From the NCBI GenBank assembly GCA_946223355.1, contig CAMIPB010000001.1, positions 95,363 through 159,362 of the forward strand: a stretch of 64,000 bases of DNA. The letters run 5' to 3'. Source of the DNA: an uncultured Corynebacterium sp. (lineage in GTDB: Bacteria > Actinomycetota > Actinomycetes > Mycobacteriales > Mycobacteriaceae). Of the stretch, positions 1 to 7,340 are shown piece by piece (the stretch's first letter is position 1; every line of letters starts with the position of its first letter). The notes under the pieces are model-generated. The model saw nothing but the letters and a program-made list of their open reading frames with translations. It ran no database searches and was not told the DNA's origin. Position numbers and translations under genes: made by a program.

Positions 1-400
1 ATGGTTAGCAACGCAATGTCTCGAACAGGTTACGAAACTGTCACAAAACTTGTCCACCCGACACACCCCAGCCGGCCTGTTATCAAGCCGTTACCTTGCC
101 GTTAACTTTTGGAAATTATGACAAATCAACAACTGTCATTTTATGCCATTTTCAACATACTTCAGGATAAGTTAACCACACGCAGCGATAACAGTGTATA
201 GAAAATTGAGCTTCTATTTTTGAGCAGCAAAGCATTGAACGTCATTTTCGGGCAAGAAAATTGCTATGTGATCCTCAACACACTAGGAGTGGACAAACCT
301 CAACAGCCCCACACAGCACTTCCCTATAACTCGCCATTTGGTGAACAGCGGCTACCAAACCTCCAGCTTTCATAAGTTGTAGTCAATGTAGACAAAAGGC
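1..400. promoter_or_regulatory. Non-coding left edge with 11-bp-period direct repeats
   Basis: No convincing gene lies here. The first 110 bases carry two arrays of GTTAnC-like hexamers spaced exactly 11 bp apart: GTTACG/GTCACA at 29 and 40, and GTTATC/GTTACC/GTTAAC at 79, 90 and 101. The response regulator MtrA of corynebacteria is known to bind loosely conserved 8-bp direct repeats separated by 3 bp, which gives the same period. The stretch is probably the promoter region of a gene left of the window, read leftward. In C. glutamicum an NlpC/P60 cell-wall peptidase gene neighbours qcrB, which would fit MtrA control. That assignment is inference. Confidence 0.4.
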
Positions 401-432
401 AAAAACCCCCAACCGTGACGGTAGGGGTTTTG
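401..432 (-). terminator. Rho-independent terminator of the qcr operon
   Basis: A near-perfect hairpin with arms AAAACCCC and GGGGTTTT and an inner ACCG/CGGT stem lies about 80 bases past the qcrB stop. Read on the minus strand it ends in a T-rich run, so it should terminate ctaE-qcrCAB transcription. Confidence 0.8.
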
Positions 433-510
433 ACGCAGTTCAAACTAGAAAGGCTTCTAGTTCATCTCCTCAAACCTCTTCCCTATATATAAGGAGGAGG
501 ATTAGAAGAG

Positions 511-2133
511 TTAGTAGAGGTTGTTATCCTCGTCGTACTTCTTATTTGCTTCCTGGAGGCGGCGGAACATTTCTGCTTCCTCACGAGCGTTCTCAGAATG
601 CACCTCGTGGACGCGCTCCGTCACAGACTGCTCATCAGGCTTAAACAGACCCTGAGTTTCGGAGTCCGCGAGACCAAGCTCGTTGAGCTGCTTAGGAACG
701 CGTGCGCCAGCGTATGGAAGAGGAACAGCGTGGCCATGTTCATCTACTGGACCAAGTGGCTGGTGAACCTCAATGAAGGCACCGTTAGGCATCTGCTTGA
801 TAACACCGGTCTCAATACCGTGCGCAAGAACCTCATGGTCCGAGCGCTGCAGAGCAACGCAAATGCTGTAAGTAACCCAGTAAGCAATTGGAGGCAAGAC
901 GATGAGTCCGATACGACCAACCCAAGTCATCGCGTTAAGAGAGATCTGGAAGAAGTGGGCGAAGTGGTCGTTACCACCAGACAGCGTGACCAACAGGAAG
1001 AAGGTGATGGCCATTGCACCAATGCCAGAACGAACTGGAACGTCACGAGGGCGCTGCAGCAGGTTGTGGTGAGCATCGTCGCCAGTCATTGCCTTCTCAA
1101 TCCATGGGTAAGCGAAAAGCAGGATGACCATGAGGCCACAGAGAAGCGCTACCCAGAAAGCGGAAGGAATGGTGTAGTTGCCAATGTAAAGCTCCCACGC
1201 AGGCATAACACGAGCCACACCGTCGGTCCAGAGCATGTAAATATCTGGCTGGGAACCAGCGGACACCTGGGATGGGTTGTAAGGGCCCAAGTTCCAGATG
1301 GCGTTAATGGTCAGCAGACCAGACATCAGAGCTAGGACACCAGCAGTCATCAAGCCCATACCAATTGCCTTGGTAGCAAACACTGGCATGATTCGAACGC
1401 CAACGACGTTGTTCTCAGCACGGCCAGGTCCAGGGAACTGGGTGTGCTTCTGGTACCAAACCAAAATCAAGTGAGCCGCAATAAGACCCAAGATGATGCC
1501 TGGAATAACCAGAACGTGCAGGATGTAGAAACGGTCCAGCATCAAATCAGACGGGAAGTCGCCGCCGAAGATTGCCCAGTGCAGCCAGGTACCAATGATT
1601 GGCAGACCCAGGATGATAGCGGACATGATTCGCAGACCAACGCCGGAAAGCAAGTCATCCGGCAAGGAGTAGCCGAGGAAGCCCTCAACCATGCCCAGAA
1701 GAATCAAAGCGCAACCGATGATCCAGTTTGCTTCACGTGGTCGGCGGAATGCGCCGGTGAAGAAGATGCGAAGCATGTGAGCAACCATGGACATCATGAA
1801 CATGAGTGCTCCCCAGTGGTGCATCTGGCGAACAAACAAACCACCACGAACCTCGAAGGAGAGATCCAAAGCGGTTGCGTATGCACGCGACATTTCTACA
1901 CCGTTAAGTGGGGTGTACGCACCGTCATAAATGACCTTCGTAATGGAAGGGTCAAAGAACAGTGCCAAGTAAACACCGGTCAGCAAGAGGATGATGAAGC
2001 TGTACAGAGCCATCTCACCCAGCATGAAGGACCAGTGGGTTGGGAATACCTTGTTGATTTGGGTACGGATCATTCCCGAGGCGGTATACCTCGAGTCGAT
2101 GTTGTCACCGATTTGTGCGAGTTTGTTGCTCAT
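511..2133 (-). CDS. qcrB: Cytochrome bc1 (bcc) complex cytochrome b subunit
   Basis: QcrB is the membrane di-heme subunit of the menaquinol:cytochrome c reductase, which in corynebacteria forms a supercomplex with aa3 oxidase. The 540-residue protein has the long C-terminal extension usual in actinobacteria. Likely heme ligands are His105 and His119 in one helix and His206 and His221 in another; the 15-residue spacing of the second pair resembles b6f and actinobacterial b-type cytochromes. Helices fill residues 38-440 and the last 100 residues are hydrophilic. The start codon overlaps the qcrA stop by one base (TAATG), which implies translational coupling. It is the last gene of ctaE-qcrC-qcrA-qcrB and is followed by a terminator. 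Confidence 0.97.
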   Translation of the reverse strand: MSNKLAQIGDNIDSRYTASGMIRTQINKVFPTHWSFMLGEMALYSFIILLLTGVYLALFFDPSITKVIYDGAYTPLNGVEMSRAYATALDLSFEVRGGLFVRQMHHWGALMFMMSMVAHMLRIFFTGAFRRPREANWIIGCALILLGMVEGFLGYSLPDDLLSGVGLRIMSAIILGLPIIGTWLHWAIFGGDFPSDLMLDRFYILHVLVIPGIILGLIAAHLILVWYQKHTQFPGPGRAENNVVGVRIMPVFATKAIGMGLMTAGVLALMSGLLTINAIWNLGPYNPSQVSAGSQPDIYMLWTDGVARVMPAWELYIGNYTIPSAFWVALLCGLMVILLFAYPWIEKAMTGDDAHHNLLQRPRDVPVRSGIGAMAITFFLLVTLSGGNDHFAHFFQISLNAMTWVGRIGLIVLPPIAYWVTYSICVALQRSDHEVLAHGIETGVIKQMPNGAFIEVHQPLGPVDEHGHAVPLPYAGARVPKQLNELGLADSETQGLFKPDEQSVTERVHEVHSENAREEAEMFRRLQEANKKYDEDNNLY

Positions 2134-3356
2134 TATGACTTACGCTCCCAGAATGCCGGGCCAACAGGCTCGATGAAGTCGCCCTTGGCTACGAGGTAGC
2201 CCTCTTCGTCCACAGTGATAGGCAGCTGTGGAAGAGCACGGGCAGCCGGACCGAAGATTGGCTTTGCGTACTGCATCGCGTCGAACTGCGACTGGTGGCA
2301 AGGGCAGAGAATGCGGTTGGTTTGAGCCTCGTACAAAGAAGTAGGGCAACCAATGTGAGTACAAATCTTGGAGTACGCGTAGTAATCGCCATAGTGGAAG
2401 TCTTCTTGACCTTCACGCTCTACAACGTCTACTGCGTCTTCATGACGTAGGCGGATCAGCATAACCGCGTTGCGGTTGCCGTGGATGGAATGCATGTGCT
2501 GCTCGTAGACATCCTTGGTCTTATCGAACTTGTCACCATCGTTGACGTGCTCTTCAGCTAGTGGGAACACGGTCTCCATGCCACCAGCAGCCAGGTCCTC
2601 TGGACGAACTCGAACCAAGCGAGATACGCCCTGCGTGGTGTAGTGGTCGCCGGTCACATCAGAGTGAACCTCGGCGATAGCACTGGTGTCACGTGCGAGG
2701 TACAGTTTTACGCCGTTTTCCTGCAAGGACCAACCAGACTTCCACAGGGTGCCGTCACCCATGTAATTCATCTGGTGACGCTTCTTCCACGGGTTCTGAA
2801 CTGCGCCACCCAAAGGAGCGATCACAGTAAGGCCGAAGAGTACCGCTGCACCACCGAGCAGACCCTGGAGGGTCTTACGGCGACCAAGGGTGGAGGTCTT
2901 CCAAGAATCATTCAACAAAGCGGTCAGCGTACGGCGGTCAATCTCGTCGGATGGTCCGTCGTGGCGACGCTGTACGGAAATCTCCTCTGGCAGGATGCGC
3001 TTAACGTACTGAACGATAGCGATACCGAAAGCCAGAATGGAAAGACCAGAGGTCAGGCCAAGCAGTGGTGTGTAGAAGGTATGCCACAACAAGCCGTCCT
3101 CGCCGAGAACCTTGTACTCCCATGGCCAGAATAGGTAAACAGCCAGGAAAGCGATACCAGCTAGGACAGCGATCAAAGTCCAGATGGTAATGCCAGCAGC
3201 AGCACGCTTTTCTGCTGGGTCACCGTCGATTGGGAAACGCTCCTTGCGGAACGCAACGGTGACGTCGTCAAGCTCAGTGCCTAGAGCAGCGAGTTCGTCG
3301 TTGCTCATTGCCTTGAGTTGTGCGTCGGTGTAGTTCTTTTTGTTGTCGTTACTCAT
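2133..3356 (-). CDS. qcrA: Cytochrome bc1 complex Rieske iron-sulfur subunit
   Basis: QcrA carries the 2Fe-2S cluster that passes electrons from menaquinol to cytochrome c1. The C-terminal Rieske fold has both boxes: CTHIGC (ligands Cys332 and His334) and CPCH (ligands Cys351 and His354; Cys353 probably pairs in the disulfide). Three hydrophobic segments near residues 56-78, 98-118 and 168-188 give the three-helix anchor typical of actinobacterial Rieske proteins. The start is placed at the ATG inside the ATGA overlap with the qcrC stop; this gives 407 residues beginning MSNDNKKNYT. A longer reading frame reaches 3413, but its extra residues overlap qcrC and look unnatural. Confidence 0.95.
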   Translation of the reverse strand: MSNDNKKNYTDAQLKAMSNDELAALGTELDDVTVAFRKERFPIDGDPAEKRAAAGITIWTLIAVLAGIAFLAVYLFWPWEYKVLGEDGLLWHTFYTPLLGLTSGLSILAFGIAIVQYVKRILPEEISVQRRHDGPSDEIDRRTLTALLNDSWKTSTLGRRKTLQGLLGGAAVLFGLTVIAPLGGAVQNPWKKRHQMNYMGDGTLWKSGWSLQENGVKLYLARDTSAIAEVHSDVTGDHYTTQGVSRLVRVRPEDLAAGGMETVFPLAEEHVNDGDKFDKTKDVYEQHMHSIHGNRNAVMLIRLRHEDAVDVVEREGQEDFHYGDYYAYSKICTHIGCPTSLYEAQTNRILCPCHQSQFDAMQYAKPIFGPAARALPQLPITVDEEGYLVAKGDFIEPVGPAFWERKS

Positions 3357-4252
3357 GAGCGCGATCCAATCCACATAGCGGCGCCAACAAGCGCGGTGAT
3401 GCCGATGATCCACATTGCCAAGCCCTCAGCAACTGGGCCAAGACCGCCGAGGTCCCAACCAGCTGGAGAAGGAGTCTCGCCAGCGGACTTGATGTAGGCG
3501 ATGATGTCCTTCTTCTCGTCTGCAGTCAGCTGACGCTCGGAGAAGCGCGGCATATTCTGCGGACCGGTCAACATTGCCTGGTAAATTTCCTGCTCGTTAG
3601 CAGGTTCCAGAGGCGGTGCGTACTTACCGGAGGACAGTGCGCCACCCTGGCCGGTGAAGTTGTGGCAAGACGCACAGTTCATACGGAACAGCTCAGAACC
3701 GCGAGCTACGTCAGCAGGATCAATCTTGCCGTCGTAGTTCTTACCACGAAGCTCTTCCATAGCAATGGAACCGTCTTCGTTGCGGACAATGTCAGAGCCA
3801 CCACCGTTAGCTGCAACATATGCGGCCAACGCGAGGGTCTGCTGTTCGGTGTAACGCGGAGTCTTACGCTCAGCCTGTGCGTCATTGGACATCATTGGCA
3901 TACGACCAGAGTGAACCTGGAAGTAAACGGAGCCTTCTCCGGCACCAATGAGGGAAGGACCACGTTCTTTAACGCCCTGCAGGTTTGCACCGTGGCAGGT
4001 GATACATGCTGCGTCGTAGATGTCCTTACCCTCTTGAATGAGAGCTTGATCATCCTTCTGTGCGGTAGCAACCTGCGCGTCTGGTGTCAGGGCCGAAGCC
4101 AAAACGCCAGCGCCAGTGAGACCGACAGACAGAGCAAACGCGCCTGCCAGCGTGCGCTTAGCCTTGCGGCGGCGACGGGTCTTTTTGGCAGCGGCAGCTA
4201 CCGAGGTGTCCTCGGCGCTGAGTGCTGCGTTCTGCGGATTGGTATCCATCAT
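3353..4252 (-). CDS. qcrC: Di-heme cytochrome c1 subunit of the bcc complex
   Basis: QcrC replaces both cytochrome c1 and soluble cytochrome c in actinobacteria, handing electrons directly to the CuA site of the oxidase. Two CxxCH heme c sites are visible, CITCH at 83-87 and CASCH at 193-197, with candidate axial methionines in the segments after each. A basic stretch near 25-33 followed by a hydrophobic segment at 35-56 forms the N-terminal signal/anchor, and a C-terminal helix covers about 275-296. Two adjacent ATGs (4252 and 4249) share the AAAGG ribosome site, so the start is uncertain by one codon. It lies 67 bases after ctaE and overlaps qcrA by 4 bases. Confidence 0.95.
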   Translation of the reverse strand: MMDTNPQNAALSAEDTSVAAAAKKTRRRRKAKRTLAGAFALSVGLTGAGVLASALTPDAQVATAQKDDQALIQEGKDIYDAACITCHGANLQGVKERGPSLIGAGEGSVYFQVHSGRMPMMSNDAQAERKTPRYTEQQTLALAAYVAANGGGSDIVRNEDGSIAMEELRGKNYDGKIDPADVARGSELFRMNCASCHNFTGQGGALSSGKYAPPLEPANEQEIYQAMLTGPQNMPRFSERQLTADEKKDIIAYIKSAGETPSPAGWDLGGLGPVAEGLAMWIIGITALVGAAMWIGSRS

Positions 4253-4319
4253 TTTCCTTTATGAAAGTTCGTGCATGGAAAGTGAATGGCTGTAGGCCGT
4301 GTCAACGGCTGACTACGGC

Positions 4320-4931
4320 CTACTGGACTAGGTAGATAATTACGAAGACACCGATCCAGATGATGTCCACGAAGTGCCAGTAGTAAGACACCGCCATAGC
4401 AGCGGTAGCCTGTGCTGGCGTGAATTTCGACTTAGCAATACGAAGCATGATGATGATGAACGAAATGATTCCGCCCGTCACGTGTGCTGCGTGGAAGCCG
4501 GTCAAAATGTAGAACACGGAACCGAAGACGGAAGCCTGGATGGTCACACCCTGGTGAATCATCTCGTACCACTCGAATCCGACCAAGCCAAGGAAGATAA
4601 CTCCCAAAGCGATGGTTGCCGAGTACCACACACGAAGCTTAAATACGTCACCCCTTTCAGCTGCGAAGACGCCGAACTGCGAGGTCACGGAAGACAGAAT
4701 GAGGATTGCGGTGATTACTGCACCGTAAACCACATTCAAATGAGCGGTCTGTTCCGCCCAGTCACCTTCCTGGCCGTTCGCACGCGAAGTGAACCACATC
4801 GCGAAAAGTCCAGCGAAGAACATCAATTCCTGCGACAGGAACACGATGGTGCCCACACTGACCATGTTTGGTCGGTTGAGGGTAGCCACTCGTGGTGCTG
4901 CCATACCTTGGTTTGAAACTGCGCTCGTCAC
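4320..4931 (-). CDS. ctaE: Cytochrome c oxidase (aa3) subunit III
   Basis: CtaE is subunit III of the aa3-type cytochrome c oxidase. It has 203 residues and five transmembrane helices, the short actinobacterial form that lacks the first two helices of mitochondrial COX3. The N-terminal region from residue 10, MAAPRVATLNRPNMVSVGT, closely matches my recollection of the C. glutamicum protein, which supports the chosen start. It is the first gene of ctaE-qcrC-qcrA-qcrB, so part of the oxidase is co-transcribed with the reductase it binds. Subunit I (ctaD) is not in the window, as is usual for corynebacteria. Confidence 0.95.
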   Translation of the reverse strand: MTSAVSNQGMAAPRVATLNRPNMVSVGTIVFLSQELMFFAGLFAMWFTSRANGQEGDWAEQTAHLNVVYGAVITAILILSSVTSQFGVFAAERGDVFKLRVWYSATIALGVIFLGLVGFEWYEMIHQGVTIQASVFGSVFYILTGFHAAHVTGGIISFIIIMLRIAKSKFTPAQATAAMAVSYYWHFVDIIWIGVFVIIYLVQ

Positions 4932-5320
4932 GTCAATCAGTATGACTGCTCACGGACAAAAAGTCATCTTGTTTAACCCCCAATTTTTCAAGCTTCAGCA
5001 CCCCGGCTCACACCATCCCCACAAAAAGGTATTTTTAAAATTTTTTGGAAACATCGGGAACTAAATCCATAGTTTGTACGACGACCCATTTCCGCTGGTC
5101 AACCACACCCTTTTCAATACCCCAGTTTACCTGCGTTGATTTTCGCAACCACGTGGGTCATTTTTACAAAAACAGTCAAGCCGCCACGCGGTTCCCGAAT
5201 GAGAGTTAATTCACACAATTATACTTTCGGAAAAGCCCAGCTTTGCAACTTTCGGATGACCCCCAAGTTGGCCTTTCTTACTGTTGAGTTTTTGCCCGCT
5301 GACCTTGCATTGAGATCGAA
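4932..5320. promoter_or_regulatory. Upstream region of ctaE-qcrCAB
   Basis: This stretch of about 390 bases holds no gene I can support. It must carry the minus-strand promoter of ctaE-qcrCAB. At 5247-5259 it contains AACTTTCGGATGA, which recurs exactly, on the opposite strand, upstream of ctaC (7182-7194). An AT-rich block lies at 5030-5050. Confidence 0.5.
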
Positions 5321-5360
5321 AAACCCGGCAACCGTTCTCGAGGAACTAGGTGCCGGGTTA
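5321..5360 (-). terminator. Terminator of ctaC-ctaF
   Basis: Arms AACCCGGCA (5322-5330) and TGCCGGGTT (5351-5359) form a nine-pair stem. Read on the minus strand it is followed by a T run just after the ctaF stop. Confidence 0.8.
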
Positions 5361-5391
5361 GTGATTCTTACAGAAAGGCAGTCGGTTTAAA

Positions 5392-5823
5392 TTAGTGCTT
5401 TTCCTTTGGCAAACCGTATTGCAGGGAGAGGCCACCACAAGCCCAGATCAGCATGAGGGCGCCGAGAACAATCAACCAGTAGTACATGAAAATGATGCCA
5501 AAGCCGAGGAAAGCAATTGCAACGGACATTGCGAACGGCCAGATAGACCATGGGGAGAAGAAGCCGTAAATACCGGCCTTGTCCTCAACTTCTGCCTCTT
5601 CCCAGTCTTCAGGAAGAATGTCCATACGAGCCTCAGTGAAATGCAAGTAACCAGCGAGCATCATCGCCAGGAGGAAAGCAAGAGCCAGGCCAACGGTGCC
5701 TGCCCACTCAGCTCCAAACAGGTATCCATCGTCGTTCACATAGACGGTGCCGAAGATGTAGACCACCAGGGAGATTCCCAAGTACGCTGCGATAGCGTAG
5801 AAAACTTTTGAACCTGCGCGCAT
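5392..5823 (-). CDS. ctaF: Cytochrome c oxidase subunit IV (actinobacterial type)
   Basis: CtaF is the small fourth subunit of the actinobacterial aa3 oxidase, unrelated to mitochondrial COX4. The 143-residue protein is mostly membrane: a pair of helices at about 8-27 and 37-60, a hydrophilic loop with an acidic EDWEEAEVED segment at 74-83, then another pair at about 93-115 and 117-135. The start codon is preceded by AAGGAG at good spacing. It follows ctaC after 17 bases and is followed by a clear terminator, so ctaC-ctaF form one transcript. Confidence 0.93.
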   Translation of the reverse strand: MRAGSKVFYAIAAYLGISLVVYIFGTVYVNDDGYLFGAEWAGTVGLALAFLLAMMLAGYLHFTEARMDILPEDWEEAEVEDKAGIYGFFSPWSIWPFAMSVAIAFLGFGIIFMYYWLIVLGALMLIWACGGLSLQYGLPKEKH

Positions 5824-5840
5824 TGTTGTATCTCCTTAAC

Positions 5841-6929
5841 CTATGCCTTCTCGTTTGGTGCGACGAAGTTACCACCGTCGCGGGTAGTACGAGAAGAGTT
5901 GAATGGCTGGGTGGACGTTGCGTATGGATCCTCGCCGATAGCAGCAAGCGCCTCGGAGTTAGGAGCATCTGGGTTTTCCTGACGGAACTTGATGTACTCC
6001 TGGAACTTCTCCGGCGTAACGGTACGCAACTCGAAGTTCATCATCGCGTGGTAGGTACCGCACATCTCGGCACAACGGCCGACGAATGCGCCTTCCTCGG
6101 TGATTTCTTCAACCTGGAAAGCACGCTGCTGCTGGTTGTTCTCTGGGTGAGCGTAAACGTCACGCTTGAACAAGAACTCTGGAACCCAGAAGGAGTGGGA
6201 AACGTCTGCGGATGCGAGACGGAACTCAATTGCAGTCTGAGTTGGCAGCACCAGGACAGGTACTTCTTCGGTGGTGCCTACGGTCTCAATCTTGTTGTAG
6301 TTGAGGTAAGAAAGGTCACCCATGGACTTGCCATGAATTGGGTTCGCGTTCTTCATATCCTCTGGGTCAACAGAAGACTTCTCGGCAAGCTTGTTGCGCT
6401 CTTCGTCTGCGCCAACGTAGTCCTGGCCGCCTGCGAGGTCACCAGCTACCTCTGCGTAACCGAACTTCCAGTTCCACTGGTATGCGGTTACATCAACTGC
6501 AACCTTTGGCTCCTTGTCCAGGGCCACAACCTTGTTCTGCGTTTGAACCGTGAACAGGAAGAGAACCATGATGGCTACGACTGGGGCGAAAGTCAGTACC
6601 AGCTCTAGCGGAACGTTGTACTGCAGCTGGTTAGGGAATTCACCGCGGCCAGCCTTTTCCGCACGCTTTGCGTTCCAACGGAAAATTGCAGTGAGGAACA
6701 TGCCCCACATGACAATGCCGACTGCCCATGCCGCAACCCAGACCCAGAGCCAGAAGTTACGCATAGCTTCAGCCTCCGGCGTAATGCCGTCCGGCCAACC
6801 AAAGTCAAGGATGTTCGCAACTGCCTCTGGCGGAGCGACATCGCAGCCCGCAAGGGCAAAGCCGCCCATTGCGATAACGCCTGCTAGACCCGCTTTACGG
6901 GCAAGGGTGCGCTTGTTTCGCTGTCCCAC
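5841..6929 (-). CDS. ctaC: Cytochrome c oxidase (aa3) subunit II, lipoprotein
   Basis: CtaC holds the CuA centre that accepts electrons from QcrC. The chosen GTG start gives 362 residues beginning MGQRNKRTLARK, with an AAAGG site upstream; an in-frame ATG at 6983 would add 18 unlikely residues. A lipobox LAGC places the lipidated cysteine at residue 29. Two transmembrane helices (about 58-82 and 106-128) are followed by the cupredoxin domain with CuA ligands His245, Cys286, Cys290, His294 and Met297. The acidic insertion around residues 165-200 is typical of the corynebacterial protein and has been linked to docking with cytochrome c1. Confidence 0.94.
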   Translation of the reverse strand: MGQRNKRTLARKAGLAGVIAMGGFALAGCDVAPPEAVANILDFGWPDGITPEAEAMRNFWLWVWVAAWAVGIVMWGMFLTAIFRWNAKRAEKAGRGEFPNQLQYNVPLELVLTFAPVVAIMVLFLFTVQTQNKVVALDKEPKVAVDVTAYQWNWKFGYAEVAGDLAGGQDYVGADEERNKLAEKSSVDPEDMKNANPIHGKSMGDLSYLNYNKIETVGTTEEVPVLVLPTQTAIEFRLASADVSHSFWVPEFLFKRDVYAHPENNQQQRAFQVEEITEEGAFVGRCAEMCGTYHAMMNFELRTVTPEKFQEYIKFRQENPDAPNSEALAAIGEDPYATSTQPFNSSRTTRDGGNFVAPNEKA

Positions 6930-7340
6930 GTGTGTTCTGCCTTTCTGTCCACACAAACTTAAACCGAATGCTTGGATAAGCATCCACGAGCATTCCTACC
7001 CATTTAGGATAGTTCATCACCGCCGATATCCCGCACCAAAATGGCAACCCATTTTCTGCGCTCAGGCCGTAATTTTATAACGCAATTGAGGATAATACAG
7101 GCTATGCGCCTATTCCTCACACCGGCCTCCCACGACCCCCCTTTTTCCTGTTACCCAATTCACAGCCGGAAAGACTTAAGCTCATCCGAAAGTTTGCACC
7201 CAATTGGGTAAGCATTGCCAATGCTTTCAAAAACCGTGGCGAGTTACGCCGTTTGCCGCTTTCGGCCGTAAGCTAGTGCTACAAATTAACAACCCATGTG
7301 CCCCATTAATCCCATTAATAAGGAGAAAAGAACTTTCACC
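6930..7340. promoter_or_regulatory. Divergent ctaC / asnB promoter region
   Basis: This 410-base region separates the divergent ctaC and asnB genes and has no coding content. It contains a perfect 12-bp palindrome ACCCAATTGGGT at 7198-7209, with a related half (TACCCAATT) at 7152-7160. It also has the motif TCATCCGAAAGTTTGC at 7182-7197, whose complement contains the 13-mer found upstream of ctaE. The asnB ribosome site AAGGAGA lies near 7320. Confidence 0.5.

Noticed and set aside
1..105. Plus-strand frame starting at base 1
   Set aside because: It is only 34 codons long, overlaps the direct-repeat arrays and lacks any supporting feature.
598..2199. Long plus-strand frames across qcrB
   Set aside because: They are antisense shadows of a well-identified membrane protein and have unnatural composition.
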